The position numbers were made by a program, and so were the translations under genes. DNA of 64,000 bases from Clostridium sp. (GTDB lineage Bacteria; Bacillota; Clostridia; Lachnospirales; Lachnospiraceae): assembly GCA_021770825.1 (NCBI GenBank), contig JAETQD010000001.1:186001-250000 (forward strand). Reading direction: 5' to 3'. The notes beneath the pieces were generated by a model. That model saw only the letters and a program-made list of their open reading frames with translations, was not told the origin of the DNA and ran no database searches. Positions 16,607 to 25,908 of the stretch are shown here, piece after piece; position 1 is the first letter of the stretch, and the number at the start of each line of letters is the position of its first letter.

Positions 16607-18499
16607 TTACTGGATAATATGTACCTTTTCACTTAACACTCTGGTATTGTCCACTGGATTTCCTGTGAGGTTTAAGGTCCTTAAGGAAACGGCTCCCGTT
16701 AAGGGCTTGATATCCGTCACATAATTCTCGCTGATGTCCAAAGTCTTTAAGTTCCCAAGGATCGCTGCAAACTCCGCCTGGGTCAGCTCATTGTCCGCAA
16801 TGGACAGGGTTTCCAGATTGGGATAATGGGAAAGGAATGCCGTGTGCTCGTCCAAAATCACATCATCCCAGTCCACATAGAGGATTCCGCCTCCGCCGTC
16901 CACCTTCACATTTTTATAAAGCTTGATGCCATCCATATGAAGCTCCTTCAGAGACGGATTGTCCTGAAGCTTATCAAAATTGATCTCACATTCCATGCCG
17001 TTTAAGGTAAAGCTTTCCAGCGTGCTGATATTAAACAGGGAAGAGATATCGTAGTAGGTGGATGCCCCTGTCAGATTCAGCCGTTTCAGGGCCGGCAGAC
17101 CGGCAATGAACTCCAGATTGTCCAGATTTCCGGAAAATGAGGTGCATGTAAGATCTGTGAGACTGGCCAGGCTCTTAAATACACTTCCGTCATCCACAGC
17201 CACGCTGTTTAAGGAAAGCTTTCTCAGGGCAGTCATGGATGTTAAGAAGGACACACTGTCAAACCCCGATATGGTCAGCTCTTCCATGGCCGTAAGGCCG
17301 GAAAGGTCCGGCTGGCTGCAGTTGTAAGGAACCTCCAGCGTAAGCTTTGTAAGGTGTGAAAGGACAGAAATTTCACTGCAGTCCTTTAACTCATCGCAGG
17401 AATCAATGGTAAGGGAGGTGAGCGTCTCCGCCCGGTCAGAAAGACCGGAAAGGTTGATCATCCCTCCGTCATAAAGTCCCAGACTCTTTAAGCCCGGCAT
17501 GTTGGAGAGGAAGGTGAGGGCCTTTAAATTCTCCGATTCCACGGATAAGCCCTCCAGCCAGCTCATCACAGAAAGCACAGAAAAGTCCTTCACCTCATCA
17601 CAGTTTTCCAGGGTCAGGTATTTCACGTTTTTGGCAGCGGCCAGCTCTTTAATGTCCGTAAGATGGTATCCGTCCACAACCAGAGTTTCCACTGACGGAA
17701 ACAGTTCCAGTCCCTCAAGGCTTTCCATTCCGGCGGAAATTTCCAGTTCCTTAAGACTTTCGGAAGAGCCAAAGGCCTCATGAAGGGCTTTGGGGCTCTC
17801 CGCATAACAGGAAAGGCTCTCCAGGTTCAGTCCTTTCAGGCTTTCGTTGGGCAGATAATTCATCACATCCAGCTTCACAAGACCGGAAAAACGCTCCAGA
17901 GCCTTGAAATCCATGTCGGCTCCGCTCCGGTCGAAATAAGCAGACTCCATTTCCGCCTCTGGATTCTCCATGGGATTTTCCATGCTGTAATCCACACAGA
18001 TATCCTCTCCCCCGTTGGCATAACGGACACGGATCCAGCGGACGGAGGCAAGCTCCGAATCGGAAATCTGGTCTGCCGGTTTCCCAAATACCGCTTCTGC
18101 CCCATCGGCAAAAATTCCGGAAAACTCCGCTTCCAGTTCTTCTTTAGTGTCTTCCAAAGCCGTCTGTGCGCCTTCCTTCATGGCAGGAAGAGGTGACGTT
18201 TTCTTCTCCGATGCGGGATGGCTGAACACAGAAACGGCGGCTCCGCAGATGATGAGAAGAAACGCTGCCGCTAAAACAAGCGCATTTTTCCCCTTGTTAT
18301 TTTCTTTCTTTGGCGAAAACGCTGCTGGCTGTGCAGCACGGTTCTGGTTGGATACAGAGCTGTTGATTCTGGCATCATCGCCTTCCCTCTCCAACACATA
18401 TTTACTGTGACAGTATTCGCAGACCGCAATATTGGGGTTGTTTTGATCAATTTTCATGGTGCCGTTGCACGCCGGGCAACGCAGCTCTGTAATTTTCAT
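16607..18499 (-). CDS. Zinc-ribbon, single-pass membrane protein with leucine-rich repeats
   Basis: This 630-residue protein begins with a zinc ribbon (Cys8, Cys11, Cys27, Cys30: CPAC and CEYC), then a Lys-rich linker, one transmembrane helix (about 77-97) and a long outer part. From about residue 200 to the end there are roughly 15-18 irregular leucine-rich repeats of 20-24 residues (for example LKRLNLTGAS, LETLSIADNELT, LRTLNLTGNPVDN). The ribbon should face the cytoplasm and the repeats the outside. LRR surfaces usually bind other proteins or polysaccharides. There is no sorting signal. Exact function unknown. Confidence 0.75.
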   Translation of the reverse strand: MKITELRCPACNGTMKIDQNNPNIAVCEYCHSKYVLEREGDDARINSSVSNQNRAAQPAAFSPKKENNKGKNALVLAAAFLLIICGAAVSVFSHPASEKKTSPLPAMKEGAQTALEDTKEELEAEFSGIFADGAEAVFGKPADQISDSELASVRWIRVRYANGGEDICVDYSMENPMENPEAEMESAYFDRSGADMDFKALERFSGLVKLDVMNYLPNESLKGLNLESLSCYAESPKALHEAFGSSESLKELEISAGMESLEGLELFPSVETLVVDGYHLTDIKELAAAKNVKYLTLENCDEVKDFSVLSVMSWLEGLSVESENLKALTFLSNMPGLKSLGLYDGGMINLSGLSDRAETLTSLTIDSCDELKDCSEISVLSHLTKLTLEVPYNCSQPDLSGLTAMEELTISGFDSVSFLTSMTALRKLSLNSVAVDDGSVFKSLASLTDLTCTSFSGNLDNLEFIAGLPALKRLNLTGASTYYDISSLFNISTLESFTLNGMECEINFDKLQDNPSLKELHMDGIKLYKNVKVDGGGGILYVDWDDVILDEHTAFLSHYPNLETLSIADNELTQAEFAAILGNLKTLDISENYVTDIKPLTGAVSLRTLNLTGNPVDNTRVLSEKVHIIQ

Positions 18500-18521
18500 A
18501 AACGTTCTCCCTGTAACACCA

Positions 18522-18558
18522 AATATAAGGAGCGGCCGGAAAACCGTGCCGCTCCCTT
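18522..18558 (-). terminator. Terminator downstream of nifJ
   Basis: AAGGAGCGGC (18527-18536) pairs with GCCGCTCC (18548-18555). The minus-strand U tract is broken (TTATATTT). Confidence 0.65.
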
Positions 18559-18580
18559 CTATGAACGCAAGACGTTCTTA

Positions 18581-21500
18581 TTATTTCTCGCTGTCGTCGT
18601 ACAGAGCAACAAGTTTCTCTAAGTGAGCATACTTGTCCTTTGCATTCTGTTCTGCCTGAGCGAACAGTGCTTTTGCTCTTTCCGGATTCTTCAGAGCCAG
18701 AGATGTGTAACGAACCTCTCCGCCGATGAAATCCTGGTAGGAAACAGTTGCAGGCTTGCAGTCGAGAGTGAACTTCTTCTCTGCAGCCGGGTTGTAACGG
18801 AAGATGTTCCAGTAACCGGACTGTACAGCCAGCTTCTCTTCTGTCTGAGCCTTAGCCATACCTTTCTTAATACCGTGGTTGATACACGGAGCATAAGCGA
18901 TGATTAAGGACGGACCCGGATAAGCCTCTGCCTCTGCGATTGCCTTGATGGTCTGGTTCATGTCAGCGCCCATGGAGATCTGAGCAACATATACATAACC
19001 ATAGCTCATTGCGATTGCTGCAAGGTCTTTCTGCTTAACCTCTTTACCGCCTGCTGCGAACTGGGCAACTGCACCTGTCGGAGTAGCCTTGGAGGACTGT
19101 CCGCCTGTGTTGGAGTAAACCTCAGTGTTGAATACCATGATGTTGATATCCTTGCCGCTTGCAAGAACATGGTCAACACCATTGAATCCGATATCGTAAG
19201 CCCAACCGTCGCCGCCGAAGATCCACTGGGACTTCTTAGCCAGGAAGTCTTTGTTCTTTACGATTTCCTTGCATGTCGGGCAGTCAACACCCTCTAATGC
19301 TGCAACTAACTTATCGGTAGCAGAACCGTTTAAAGCACCTACGCCGTAGGTCTCTAACCACTCATTGCAGGCTGCCTTGATCTCAGCAGTTGCATTCTCA
19401 TTTGCTGCAACTTCCTCAACCTTAGCCTTTAAGCCTGTACGGATTGCGTTCTGAGCCAGTAACATACCGTAACCGAACTCTGCGTTATCCTCAAACAGGG
19501 AGTTGGACCAAGCCGGACCCTTGCCCTCTTTGTTTACGGTGTAAGGTGTGGACGGTGAAGAGTTACCCCAGATGGAGGTACATCCTGTTGCGTTTGCGAT
19601 GTACATTCTGTCACCGAATAACTGGGTGATTAATTTTGCGTACGGCGGCTCACCACAGCCTGCACATGCGCCGGAGAACTCAAGGAGCGGCTGCTTGAAC
19701 TGGCTGCCCTTTACAGTTGTCTCTTTAAATTTATCAATTACATCCTGCTTGGTTGCAAGCTTCTGACCATAGTTGAAGATCTCCTGCTCGCCAAGGTTGG
19801 ACTCCAGGCTTGCCATGGTAAGAGCTTTCTCGCCCTTCTTGCCCGGGCAAACGTTTGCACAGGATCCGCATCCGGTACAGTCAAGAGCAGAAATGGTCAT
19901 TGCAAACTTGTACTGCGGCATACCGGTCATCGGGATGGACTTCATCTCTGCCGGAGCTGCTGCTGCCTCTTCCTCTGTCATAGCTACCGGACGGATAACT
20001 GCGTGCGGGCAGACATAGGAACAGAAGTTACACTGGATACAGTTGTCCGGATTCCAAACCGGTACGTTTACTGCAATACCACGTTTCTCAAATGCAGAGG
20101 AACCGGACGGTGTGGTACCATCCACATAGTTCTTGAATGCAGATACCGGAAGATTGTTACCTTCCTGTGCGTTTACTGCTGCCTGAACGGTGTTGACGAA
20201 TTCAACAACGTCTTCTCTTCCTTCTGTTGCATGAACCATATCAAGACCTTCGTCTTCACAGTTCTTCCAGCTCTCCGGAACCTGAACCTCATGAACGCCT
20301 TTTGCACCGGCGTCGATGGCAGCCCAGTTCTTCTGAACAACGTCCTCACCCTTACGGCCGTAGGTTGCCTTTGCAGCAGCCTTCATTAACTCGTTGGCCT
20401 TTGCAGCCGGGATGATTCCTGTCAGCTCAAAGAATGCAGACTGAAGAATTGTGTTGATACGTGTCGGGCCCATGCCGGTCTCAATACCAAGCTTAACACC
20501 GTCGATGGTGTAAAATTTGATGTTATGTTCAGCGATGAATTTCTTCACCTGACCCGGTAAGTGTTTCTCAAGGCCTTCCATATCCCACGGGCAGTTAAGA
20601 AGGAAGGTACCGCCGTCTACCAGCTCCTGAACCATGTTGTACTTGCGGATGTATGCCGGGTTATGACATGCAACGAAGTTTGCTTTCTTGATCAGGTAGG
20701 TGGACTTGATCGGTGTATGTCCGAAACGTAAGTGGGACATGGTAACACCGCCGGACTTCTTGGAGTCGTAATCAAAGTATGCCTGTGCATACATATCGGT
20801 GTTGTCGCCGATGATCTTGATGGAGTTCTTGTTTGCACCAACAGTACCGTCAGCGCCAAGACCCCAGAACTTACAGTTGGTGGTTCCCTCAGGAGTTGTA
20901 ACAAGCGGAGCGCCCAGCTTTAAGGACAGGTTTGTAACATCGTCGGTGATACCGATTGTGAATCTCTTCTTCTCGGTGTTCTCGTAAACAGCAACAACCT
21001 GTGCCGGTGTGGTGTCCTTGGAACCTAAGCCGTAACGGCCTGTGTAAATCGGAACAGCGTCGAACTCTGTGTTCTTTAATGCAGCAACAACGTCCAGATA
21101 TAACGGCTCGCCGATGGATCCGGGCTCTTTTGTTCTGTCAAGAACGGAGATCTGCTTAACAGTCTTCGGGATTGCAGCGATGAATGCCTCTGTGCAGAAC
21201 GGTCTGTACAGACGAACCTTAACTACGCCGACCTTCTTGCCCTGCTTTACCAGGTAGTCGATGGTCTCCTCGATGGTGTCGTTGATGGAACCCATGGCAA
21301 CGATCACATGCTCAGCATCTTCTGCGCCGTAGTAGTTGAATAACTTATAGTCAGTACCAATCTTTGCATTTACCTTGTCCATGTATTCCTGAACAATTGC
21401 CGGAAGTGCATCATAGTACGGGTTGCAGGCCTCTCTTGCCTGGAAGAAAATATCCGGGTTCTGAGCAGAACCTCTCTGTACCGGATGGTTCGGGTTTAAA

Positions 21501-22120
21501 GCGTTCTTACGGAATGCGTCGATGGCATCCATATCAGCCATTTCCTTTAAATCCTCGTAATCCCATGTCTCGATCTTCTGAATCTCGTGGGAAGTACGGA
21601 AACCATCGAAGAAGTTGATGAACGGAACCTTACCCTTGATTGCGGCAAGATGTGCAACCGGTGTTAAGTCCATAACTTCCTGTACGCTGGATTCGCAGAG
21701 CATAGCGCAGCCAGCCTGACGACATGCGTATACGTCAGAGTGATCGCCGAAAATGTTAAGTGCGTGGGTAGCAACGGCACGAGCGGATACGTTGAATACG
21801 CCCGGGAGCTGCTCACCGGCGATCTTGTAAAGATCCGGGATCATAAGAAGAAGACCCTGGGATGCGGTATAGGTGGTTGTTAAAGCACCTGCTGCCAGAG
21901 AGCCGTGTACGGCACCGGCGGCACCAGCCTCGGACTGCATCTCTGTGATCTGTACAGGCTGTCCGAACATGTTTGTTCTTCCATCGGTTGCCCATTCATC
22001 TGTGGCCTCAGCCATCGGCGAAGAAGGGGTAATCGGGTAGATGGCTGCAACATCGGTAAATGCATAGGAAGCATGAGCTGCTGCATGGTTACCATCCATG
22101 GTTTTCATTTTTCTTGCCAT
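18581..22120 (-). CDS. nifJ: Pyruvate:ferredoxin (flavodoxin) oxidoreductase, homodimeric
   Basis: This 1179-residue enzyme oxidises pyruvate with CoA to acetyl-CoA and CO2, reducing ferredoxin. Domains in order: pyruvate-binding N-terminal domain (AAIYPITPSSPMAE near residue 24), CoA domain, two-[4Fe-4S] ferredoxin domain with CIQCNFCSYVCP (about 698) and CTGCGSCANVCP (about 753), then the thiamine-diphosphate domain with CAGCGEPPY (about 820) and GDGWAYDIGFNGVDH (about 975). All cluster cysteines are present. The ATG at 22120 has AGGAGG ten bases upstream; the 34-residue longer frame reads through hairpins of the leader and is rejected. Codon use is strongly biased, as in highly expressed genes. 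Confidence 0.98.
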   Translation of the reverse strand: MARKMKTMDGNHAAAHASYAFTDVAAIYPITPSSPMAEATDEWATDGRTNMFGQPVQITEMQSEAGAAGAVHGSLAAGALTTTYTASQGLLLMIPDLYKIAGEQLPGVFNVSARAVATHALNIFGDHSDVYACRQAGCAMLCESSVQEVMDLTPVAHLAAIKGKVPFINFFDGFRTSHEIQKIETWDYEDLKEMADMDAIDAFRKNALNPNHPVQRGSAQNPDIFFQAREACNPYYDALPAIVQEYMDKVNAKIGTDYKLFNYYGAEDAEHVIVAMGSINDTIEETIDYLVKQGKKVGVVKVRLYRPFCTEAFIAAIPKTVKQISVLDRTKEPGSIGEPLYLDVVAALKNTEFDAVPIYTGRYGLGSKDTTPAQVVAVYENTEKKRFTIGITDDVTNLSLKLGAPLVTTPEGTTNCKFWGLGADGTVGANKNSIKIIGDNTDMYAQAYFDYDSKKSGGVTMSHLRFGHTPIKSTYLIKKANFVACHNPAYIRKYNMVQELVDGGTFLLNCPWDMEGLEKHLPGQVKKFIAEHNIKFYTIDGVKLGIETGMGPTRINTILQSAFFELTGIIPAAKANELMKAAAKATYGRKGEDVVQKNWAAIDAGAKGVHEVQVPESWKNCEDEGLDMVHATEGREDVVEFVNTVQAAVNAQEGNNLPVSAFKNYVDGTTPSGSSAFEKRGIAVNVPVWNPDNCIQCNFCSYVCPHAVIRPVAMTEEEAAAAPAEMKSIPMTGMPQYKFAMTISALDCTGCGSCANVCPGKKGEKALTMASLESNLGEQEIFNYGQKLATKQDVIDKFKETTVKGSQFKQPLLEFSGACAGCGEPPYAKLITQLFGDRMYIANATGCTSIWGNSSPSTPYTVNKEGKGPAWSNSLFEDNAEFGYGMLLAQNAIRTGLKAKVEEVAANENATAEIKAACNEWLETYGVGALNGSATDKLVAALEGVDCPTCKEIVKNKDFLAKKSQWIFGGDGWAYDIGFNGVDHVLASGKDINIMVFNTEVYSNTGGQSSKATPTGAVAQFAAGGKEVKQKDLAAIAMSYGYVYVAQISMGADMNQTIKAIAEAEAYPGPSLIIAYAPCINHGIKKGMAKAQTEEKLAVQSGYWNIFRYNPAAEKKFTLDCKPATVSYQDFIGGEVRYTSLALKNPERAKALFAQAEQNAKDKYAHLEKLVALYDDSEK

Positions 22121-22148
22121 TTTTGATTTTCCTCCTATAAAAATGTAT

Positions 22149-22220
22149 GCTTGACGTGCAACGCACGTTTGCCCGTGAGGGCGTAATGCGGGATACCCTG
22201 CGGGGTATGTTCTGACGTGC
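22149..22220 (-). other. Hairpin-rich 5-prime leader of nifJ
   Basis: Three consecutive stem-loops lie between the promoter and nifJ: ACGTGC/GCACGT (22154-22168), GCCC/GGGC (22171-22182) and ATACCC/GGGTAT (22193-22208). A further ACGTGC at 22215-22220 could compete for the first stem. No known riboswitch core is recognised. Confidence 0.5.
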
Positions 22221-22302
22221 ATGGCCCGTCCGCCTTTAGGGTTTGGAATTAAGGTATTTCCCCTTAGGATAGTGCCTTACTGCATAAGGCTACCTATACC
22301 TT

Positions 22303-22331
22303 ATTATAACAACTTCTCTGTAAATTGCAAA
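22303..22331 (-). promoter_or_regulatory. Predicted nifJ promoter
   Basis: TATAAT (22303-22308) on the minus strand with TTTGCA 17 bp upstream (22326-22331; or TTGCAA at 16 bp). The transcript would have a leader of about 175 bases. Confidence 0.6.
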
Positions 22332-22355
22332 GAAAAAAACACAGGATTTTGGTAC

Positions 22356-22425
22356 AAAATCACGAACAATATCATGATTTTAGGGTCTCCTTTCCACACT
22401 ATGAGCAGCGTTCCATATTGTGGAA
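22356..22425. promoter_or_regulatory. Two inverted repeats upstream of the nifJ promoter
   Basis: AAAATCACGA / TCATGATTTT (22356-22381, 9 of 10 matches, 6-bp spacer) and TTCCA-TATTG-TGGAA (22411-22425). They lie upstream of the -35 box and beyond the vanW-like gene terminator, so they are candidate regulator sites for nifJ. Confidence 0.4.
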
Positions 22426-22427
22426 TT

Positions 22428-22460
22428 CAAAAAGAGAACCTGAAATTTTCAGATTCTCTT
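22428..22460 (-). terminator. Terminator of the VanW-family gene
   Basis: AGAGAATCTGAAA pairs with TTTCAGGTTCTCT around a 2-4 base loop, followed by UUUUU on the minus strand. Confidence 0.85.
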
Positions 22461-22472
22461 CTGTCTTGTATC

Positions 22473-24404
22473 TTAGTATCCAAGGGGAGAAATCATCCCC
22501 ACATCGGACGGTCCTCCGTTGGTTTCCGGCTGTACCGGAGTTGTGGGCATGGGAGCTGTCTGAGGCATATTGGTCACTTCCCCGGGACCTCCCGGGCCGT
22601 GCTCCGGTTCCCCGCTCTGGGTCTGGGATCCGGGTCCTCCGCTTCCCTCTGTGGACGGCTCGATCACATCGCCCGGTCCCATATTCTGGGCGCTGCTTTC
22701 CTGGGGATTCTCGTTTCCGGGACCTCCCTGGTTTCCGGGCTGTGCCGCAGACGGCTCTGTGGACGGGCCCTCTGCACCCTCAGAGGATGTATTTGCTGAC
22801 TGGCTCTCCTGCCCTGACTGGCTTTCTCCCTCTGTGGTGAGAACGCTTCCCGATGTATTTCTCTTAATGGTGGCAGGCTTTCCGTTGTAGGTACTGTTGT
22901 GGAGATGGATTTCCTCCACCACTTCCCCGTTCTTTTTCGTAATCAGCTTGGTCACCCAGCGGCTTCCGGGAGTGGCCTTCTTGGCTTCCACTTCCACGCC
23001 GGGCTCCAGAGTGGGATCTTCCTCATACTCCGGCTCCGGCGGATTGAGCTCCGTCACCTTTTCTGATTTCATAGAAAGGGTCACGCCCTCCTCCAGAATC
23101 GGATTGCCGTAAATCGAGCAGGTCAGCTTCTGGTTGGAAAAGCTGGTCTTTATACCAATGGCTGTTTTGGAATTGTTGACAAATTTCATGTCCGGTCCGG
23201 AATATCCGTCATAGCTTACCATGGCATCCTCACCGGGCGTCACATAGGACGGCTCATAGCTGTGGGCATGGCGCTCTGTGGTCTTGAGTCCGGCAAAGAC
23301 CACTGCGTTATAAAGCGTTGAAGACACCTGGCAGACACCGCCGCCGGGCTCCTCCACCAGCACGCCGTTCTGGTAAGCTCCCGCCGGACGGTAGCCCCTT
23401 TCCGTGGTACGGTTTCCGGTGGTCATATTAAAGGAAAACTCTTCTCCCGGCTGGATAATAATTCCGTTGAGGGCCGCCGCGGCAATGCGGATATTTTCAT
23501 TCCGGTCCTTGTTGGAGGTGGTTGTTGTGGTGTAGGTTCCCAGGCGTTTGAAATTGGCTCTGGCCTCTTCTTCCGTGATTTCAGGCTGCACTTCTTTTGC
23601 TGTTGCCTCGATGGTCTTTTTGTATTCTCCGGCCTTTAAGGCATCCATGATATCCTCAGCAAGGGCATCCCGCTCAATTAAAACACCGTTCTGGGCTCCC
23701 GAGAAGGTAAATTTATCGCTGGCTGCGTCATAGGAGGAAATGGAACCATTTTTCGCCTTCACGTCCCATCCGTCCGCCAGGCTGTCCACCTGGGCCTTTA
23801 CCTGCTCAGTAAGGCCGTCAGCCGTTACCGTATAGGTTCCGGCCTCTCCCTTGTCAAAGGCCTCCGTGAGAACGGATTCCACCTGGGCCTCCATGAGATT
23901 GTCAAGTTCCTTTGTCTCTCCGTTATAGGCGACCTTCATATCCCAGCCGACGGCTTCCAGAACCTTTGCCATCGCCTCGGTTTTTGTCATACCATGGACA
24001 GAGACTCCATTTACCGTAATTTCCGCCTCCAGCTCCGTCTCCGGTTCTGTGGTCACGTCCTCCGACTGGCTCTCCTTGTTCCCATCGTCCTTTGCACATC
24101 CCCTGACTCCCACTGCAATACAGAGAATCAGGATGACCACTCCAATGAGAATCAAAAGAAGTTTTGCAAAATCGGGGCTCTGGCGGCGTTTCCGTCCGCG
24201 TCTGCGGGCACTGGAGGAGGTGCTCCGGTTTCTTGCATTCTGTACGGCTAAAATCCGGTCGGAGCTGCTCTGTCTGGAGGAAGAGCTTCTGGTACTCCTC
24301 TGGGCAGATGCAGACCGGCCCTGGGAAGTTCTCCCGGCAGTGCTGCGGCTGTTCCCAGCCCGGCTGCCGGACTGGCTGTTTCTGTTCCTGTTCATTTCAC
24401 TCAT
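22473..24404 (-). CDS. VanW-family membrane-anchored protein with disordered tails
   Basis: This 643-residue protein starts with a Ser/Arg-rich cytoplasmic stretch (1-75), then one transmembrane helix (about 80-102). The outer part holds peptidoglycan-binding-like repeats (about 125-300), a VanW domain (about 310-440; NMTTGNRTTERGYRPAGAY, GGGVCQVSSTLYNA, ERHAHSYEPSYV) and a G5-like segment. The last 130 residues are low-complexity, rich in Gly, Pro, Ser, Glu and Gln. VanW proteins co-occur with glycopeptide resistance in some species, but most, like this one, stand alone and probably act on or bind the cell wall. Function is not known. Confidence 0.82.
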   Translation of the reverse strand: MSEMNRNRNSQSGSRAGNSRSTAGRTSQGRSASAQRSTRSSSSRQSSSDRILAVQNARNRSTSSSARRRGRKRRQSPDFAKLLLILIGVVILILCIAVGVRGCAKDDGNKESQSEDVTTEPETELEAEITVNGVSVHGMTKTEAMAKVLEAVGWDMKVAYNGETKELDNLMEAQVESVLTEAFDKGEAGTYTVTADGLTEQVKAQVDSLADGWDVKAKNGSISSYDAASDKFTFSGAQNGVLIERDALAEDIMDALKAGEYKKTIEATAKEVQPEITEEEARANFKRLGTYTTTTTSNKDRNENIRIAAAALNGIIIQPGEEFSFNMTTGNRTTERGYRPAGAYQNGVLVEEPGGGVCQVSSTLYNAVVFAGLKTTERHAHSYEPSYVTPGEDAMVSYDGYSGPDMKFVNNSKTAIGIKTSFSNQKLTCSIYGNPILEEGVTLSMKSEKVTELNPPEPEYEEDPTLEPGVEVEAKKATPGSRWVTKLITKKNGEVVEEIHLHNSTYNGKPATIKRNTSGSVLTTEGESQSGQESQSANTSSEGAEGPSTEPSAAQPGNQGGPGNENPQESSAQNMGPGDVIEPSTEGSGGPGSQTQSGEPEHGPGGPGEVTNMPQTAPMPTTPVQPETNGGPSDVGMISPLGY

Positions 24405-24451
24405 AGTATCTCACCTTTAAAGCGCCCTGTATCTGTGGGCTCTGTTATTTT

Positions 24452-24463
24452 ACATCATGATGT
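24452..24463. promoter_or_regulatory. Perfect 12-bp palindrome in the leader of the VanW-family gene
   Basis: ACATCATGATGT lies about 20 bases downstream of the -10 box and 48 bases before the start codon. It is a possible operator. Chance occurrence cannot be excluded. Confidence 0.3.
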
Positions 24464-24481
24464 TGTAGTCATGCGAATATA

Positions 24482-24509
24482 AGTATAGCACAAATAGTGG
24501 AAAATGGAA
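24482..24509 (-). promoter_or_regulatory. Predicted promoter of the VanW-family gene
   Basis: TATACT (24482-24487) preceded by TG (extended -10) on the minus strand, with TTCCAT 16 bp upstream (24504-24509). Confidence 0.5.
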
Positions 24510-24611
24510 TAACAGATTTCTTAAATTTCTTTCACATCTTTGCGAATTATGTTACACTATTGTTACAGCGTCAAAAAGACAGGTAAACCAACTCAGAAAG
24601 AAGGTACTTTC

Positions 24612-25460
24612 ATGAAGCTTATAGATCTGCATATCCATTCCACTGCATCCGACGGTTCTCTTACCCCCACAGAGGTGGTAAACGCTGCCGAAGACCTGGG
24701 ACTTGCCGCCATTGCCCTCACGGACCACGATACGGTGGATGGCATTGACGAGGCCATCTGCGCCGCCTCCGGTCTCAATCTCACAGTGGTGCCCGGCATC
24801 GAGCTTTCCTGTATTTACCAGGAAAAGGAAATCCATATGCTGGGTCTTTACATTGACCATAAAAATGAAGAGCTGCTCCATTTTCTTAAAGAAGCCGCCA
24901 GGAAGCGCCGGGAGCGAAACGAAAAAATACTTGCTGCCTTCCAGAAGGACGGTTTCCGGATTACCATGGAGGACCTCACCATGGAAAATCCCAAAACCAC
25001 CATCACCAGGGCTCACTTTGCCCGTGCCCTTCTGAAAAAGGGATATGTCTCCTCCGTTGACCAGGCCTTCAAAAAATATCTGGGGCCGGACTGCCCCTAT
25101 TACAGGAAAAGGGAGACCATCACTCCCGAAGAGGCCATCCAGGCCATACGGAATGCAGGCGGTTTTGCAGTCCTTGCACACCCCTGCCAGTATAAGCTTG
25201 GCTGGGCTAAAACCGAGGAATTGATTTCTTATTTAAAAACTCTGGGCCTTGGCGGGCTGGAGTGCTTCCATTCCTCCAACAACCAGGAGGAAAGCGGAAA
25301 GCTCAGAAAGCTGGCCATGAAGTATCAGCTTGTCCCCACAGGAGGCTCTGATTTCCACGGCGCTGCCAAGCCCGATATCAAAATCGGCTCCGGCCGGGGC
25401 GGCTTACGGGTTCCCGCCCTGTATCTGGATGAAATCAGGCTTTCCATGTTTCTTTCATAA
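24612..25460 (+). CDS. PHP-domain phosphoesterase
   Basis: This 282-residue metal-dependent phosphatase has the four PHP motifs in order: DLHIHSTASDGS (residues 5-16), TDHDTVDG (about 41-48), HPCQY (about 193) and GSDFHG near the C-terminus (about 246). Single-domain proteins of this kind include 3-prime,5-prime nucleoside bisphosphate phosphatases (YciV/RnaAM type), which act on pAp or short RNA ends; that is the likeliest activity. The ATG at 24612, after an AAGG site, is the one aligned with the family N-terminus. Its 3-prime end overlaps the convergent siroheme gene by 26 bases. Confidence 0.88.
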   Translation: MKLIDLHIHSTASDGSLTPTEVVNAAEDLGLAAIALTDHDTVDGIDEAICAASGLNLTVVPGIELSCIYQEKEIHMLGLYIDHKNEELLHFLKEAARKRRERNEKILAAFQKDGFRITMEDLTMENPKTTITRAHFARALLKKGYVSSVDQAFKKYLGPDCPYYRKRETITPEEAIQAIRNAGGFAVLAHPCQYKLGWAKTEELISYLKTLGLGGLECFHSSNNQEESGKLRKLAMKYQLVPTGGSDFHGAAKPDIKIGSGRGGLRVPALYLDEIRLSMFLS

Positions 25461-25905
25461 AGGTTCGGATTACCTGGGAGAGGGCGGCCGCCAGCTTGTG
25501 GTCTCTCCCTCCTGCAGTAACTCCCACCACGGTTTCCCCGTCCTTTATGAGACCCGGGAAATAGAAATCGCAGTTTTCCTTTCTGGAGGCATCATTGACC
25601 GGAATTTCTGCGCTTCGGCAGTCTCTGACCACCTGTTCGTTGACGGCCTCTCCTGCTGCTGCCAGAACAAACACAGGCCGCTTCCCGTCCTCCTCCAGCA
25701 TATTTTTCTGGTATTCCTCTTTCTTCCAAAGAATCTCTCCCTGATCTGCCAGCTCTAAAAGCCCATCGGTAATCTGTGGCGATACCACTGTAATCCGGCA
25801 TCCGAATTCTGCCAGGGTCTGAATCCGCCTGGCCGCGACGGCGCCCCCGCCCACAACCAGGACCGGCTTTTCCTTTAACTCCACAAAAAGCGGAAAATAT
25901 GCCAT
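25435..25905 (-). CDS. Precorrin-2 dehydrogenase / sirohydrochlorin ferrochelatase-like protein
   Basis: This 156-residue protein is a stand-alone NAD-binding siroheme synthase domain, like the first third of CysG. The Rossmann motif VVGGGAVAARR lies at about residues 17-27 and the family sequence NDASRKENCDFYFPG at about 103-117. It should oxidise precorrin-2 to sirohydrochlorin. It is shorter than MET8/YlnF proteins (about 200), ending soon after the Rossmann part, so the ferrochelatase activity is uncertain. No other haem or siroheme genes are nearby. It follows the P1 peptidase gene after three bases, its ribosome site overlapping that gene's stop. Confidence 0.82.
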   Translation of the reverse strand: MAYFPLFVELKEKPVLVVGGGAVAARRIQTLAEFGCRITVVSPQITDGLLELADQGEILWKKEEYQKNMLEEDGKRPVFVLAAAGEAVNEQVVRDCRSAEIPVNDASRKENCDFYFPGLIKDGETVVGVTAGGRDHKLAAALSQVIRTFMKETWKA

Positions 25906-25908
25906 TTT

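Noticed and set aside
18623-20923. Numerous plus-strand frames opposite nifJ
   Set aside because: Shadows produced by the strong codon bias of nifJ; none has a ribosome site or recognisable protein features.
22121-22222. 34-residue N-terminal extension of NifJ
   Set aside because: It reads through leader hairpins, has no ribosome site and lies before the conserved family start.
24452-24463. Palindrome ACATCATGATGT as a mobile-element target
   Set aside because: No repeats, transposase or target duplication nearby; kept only as a weak operator candidate.
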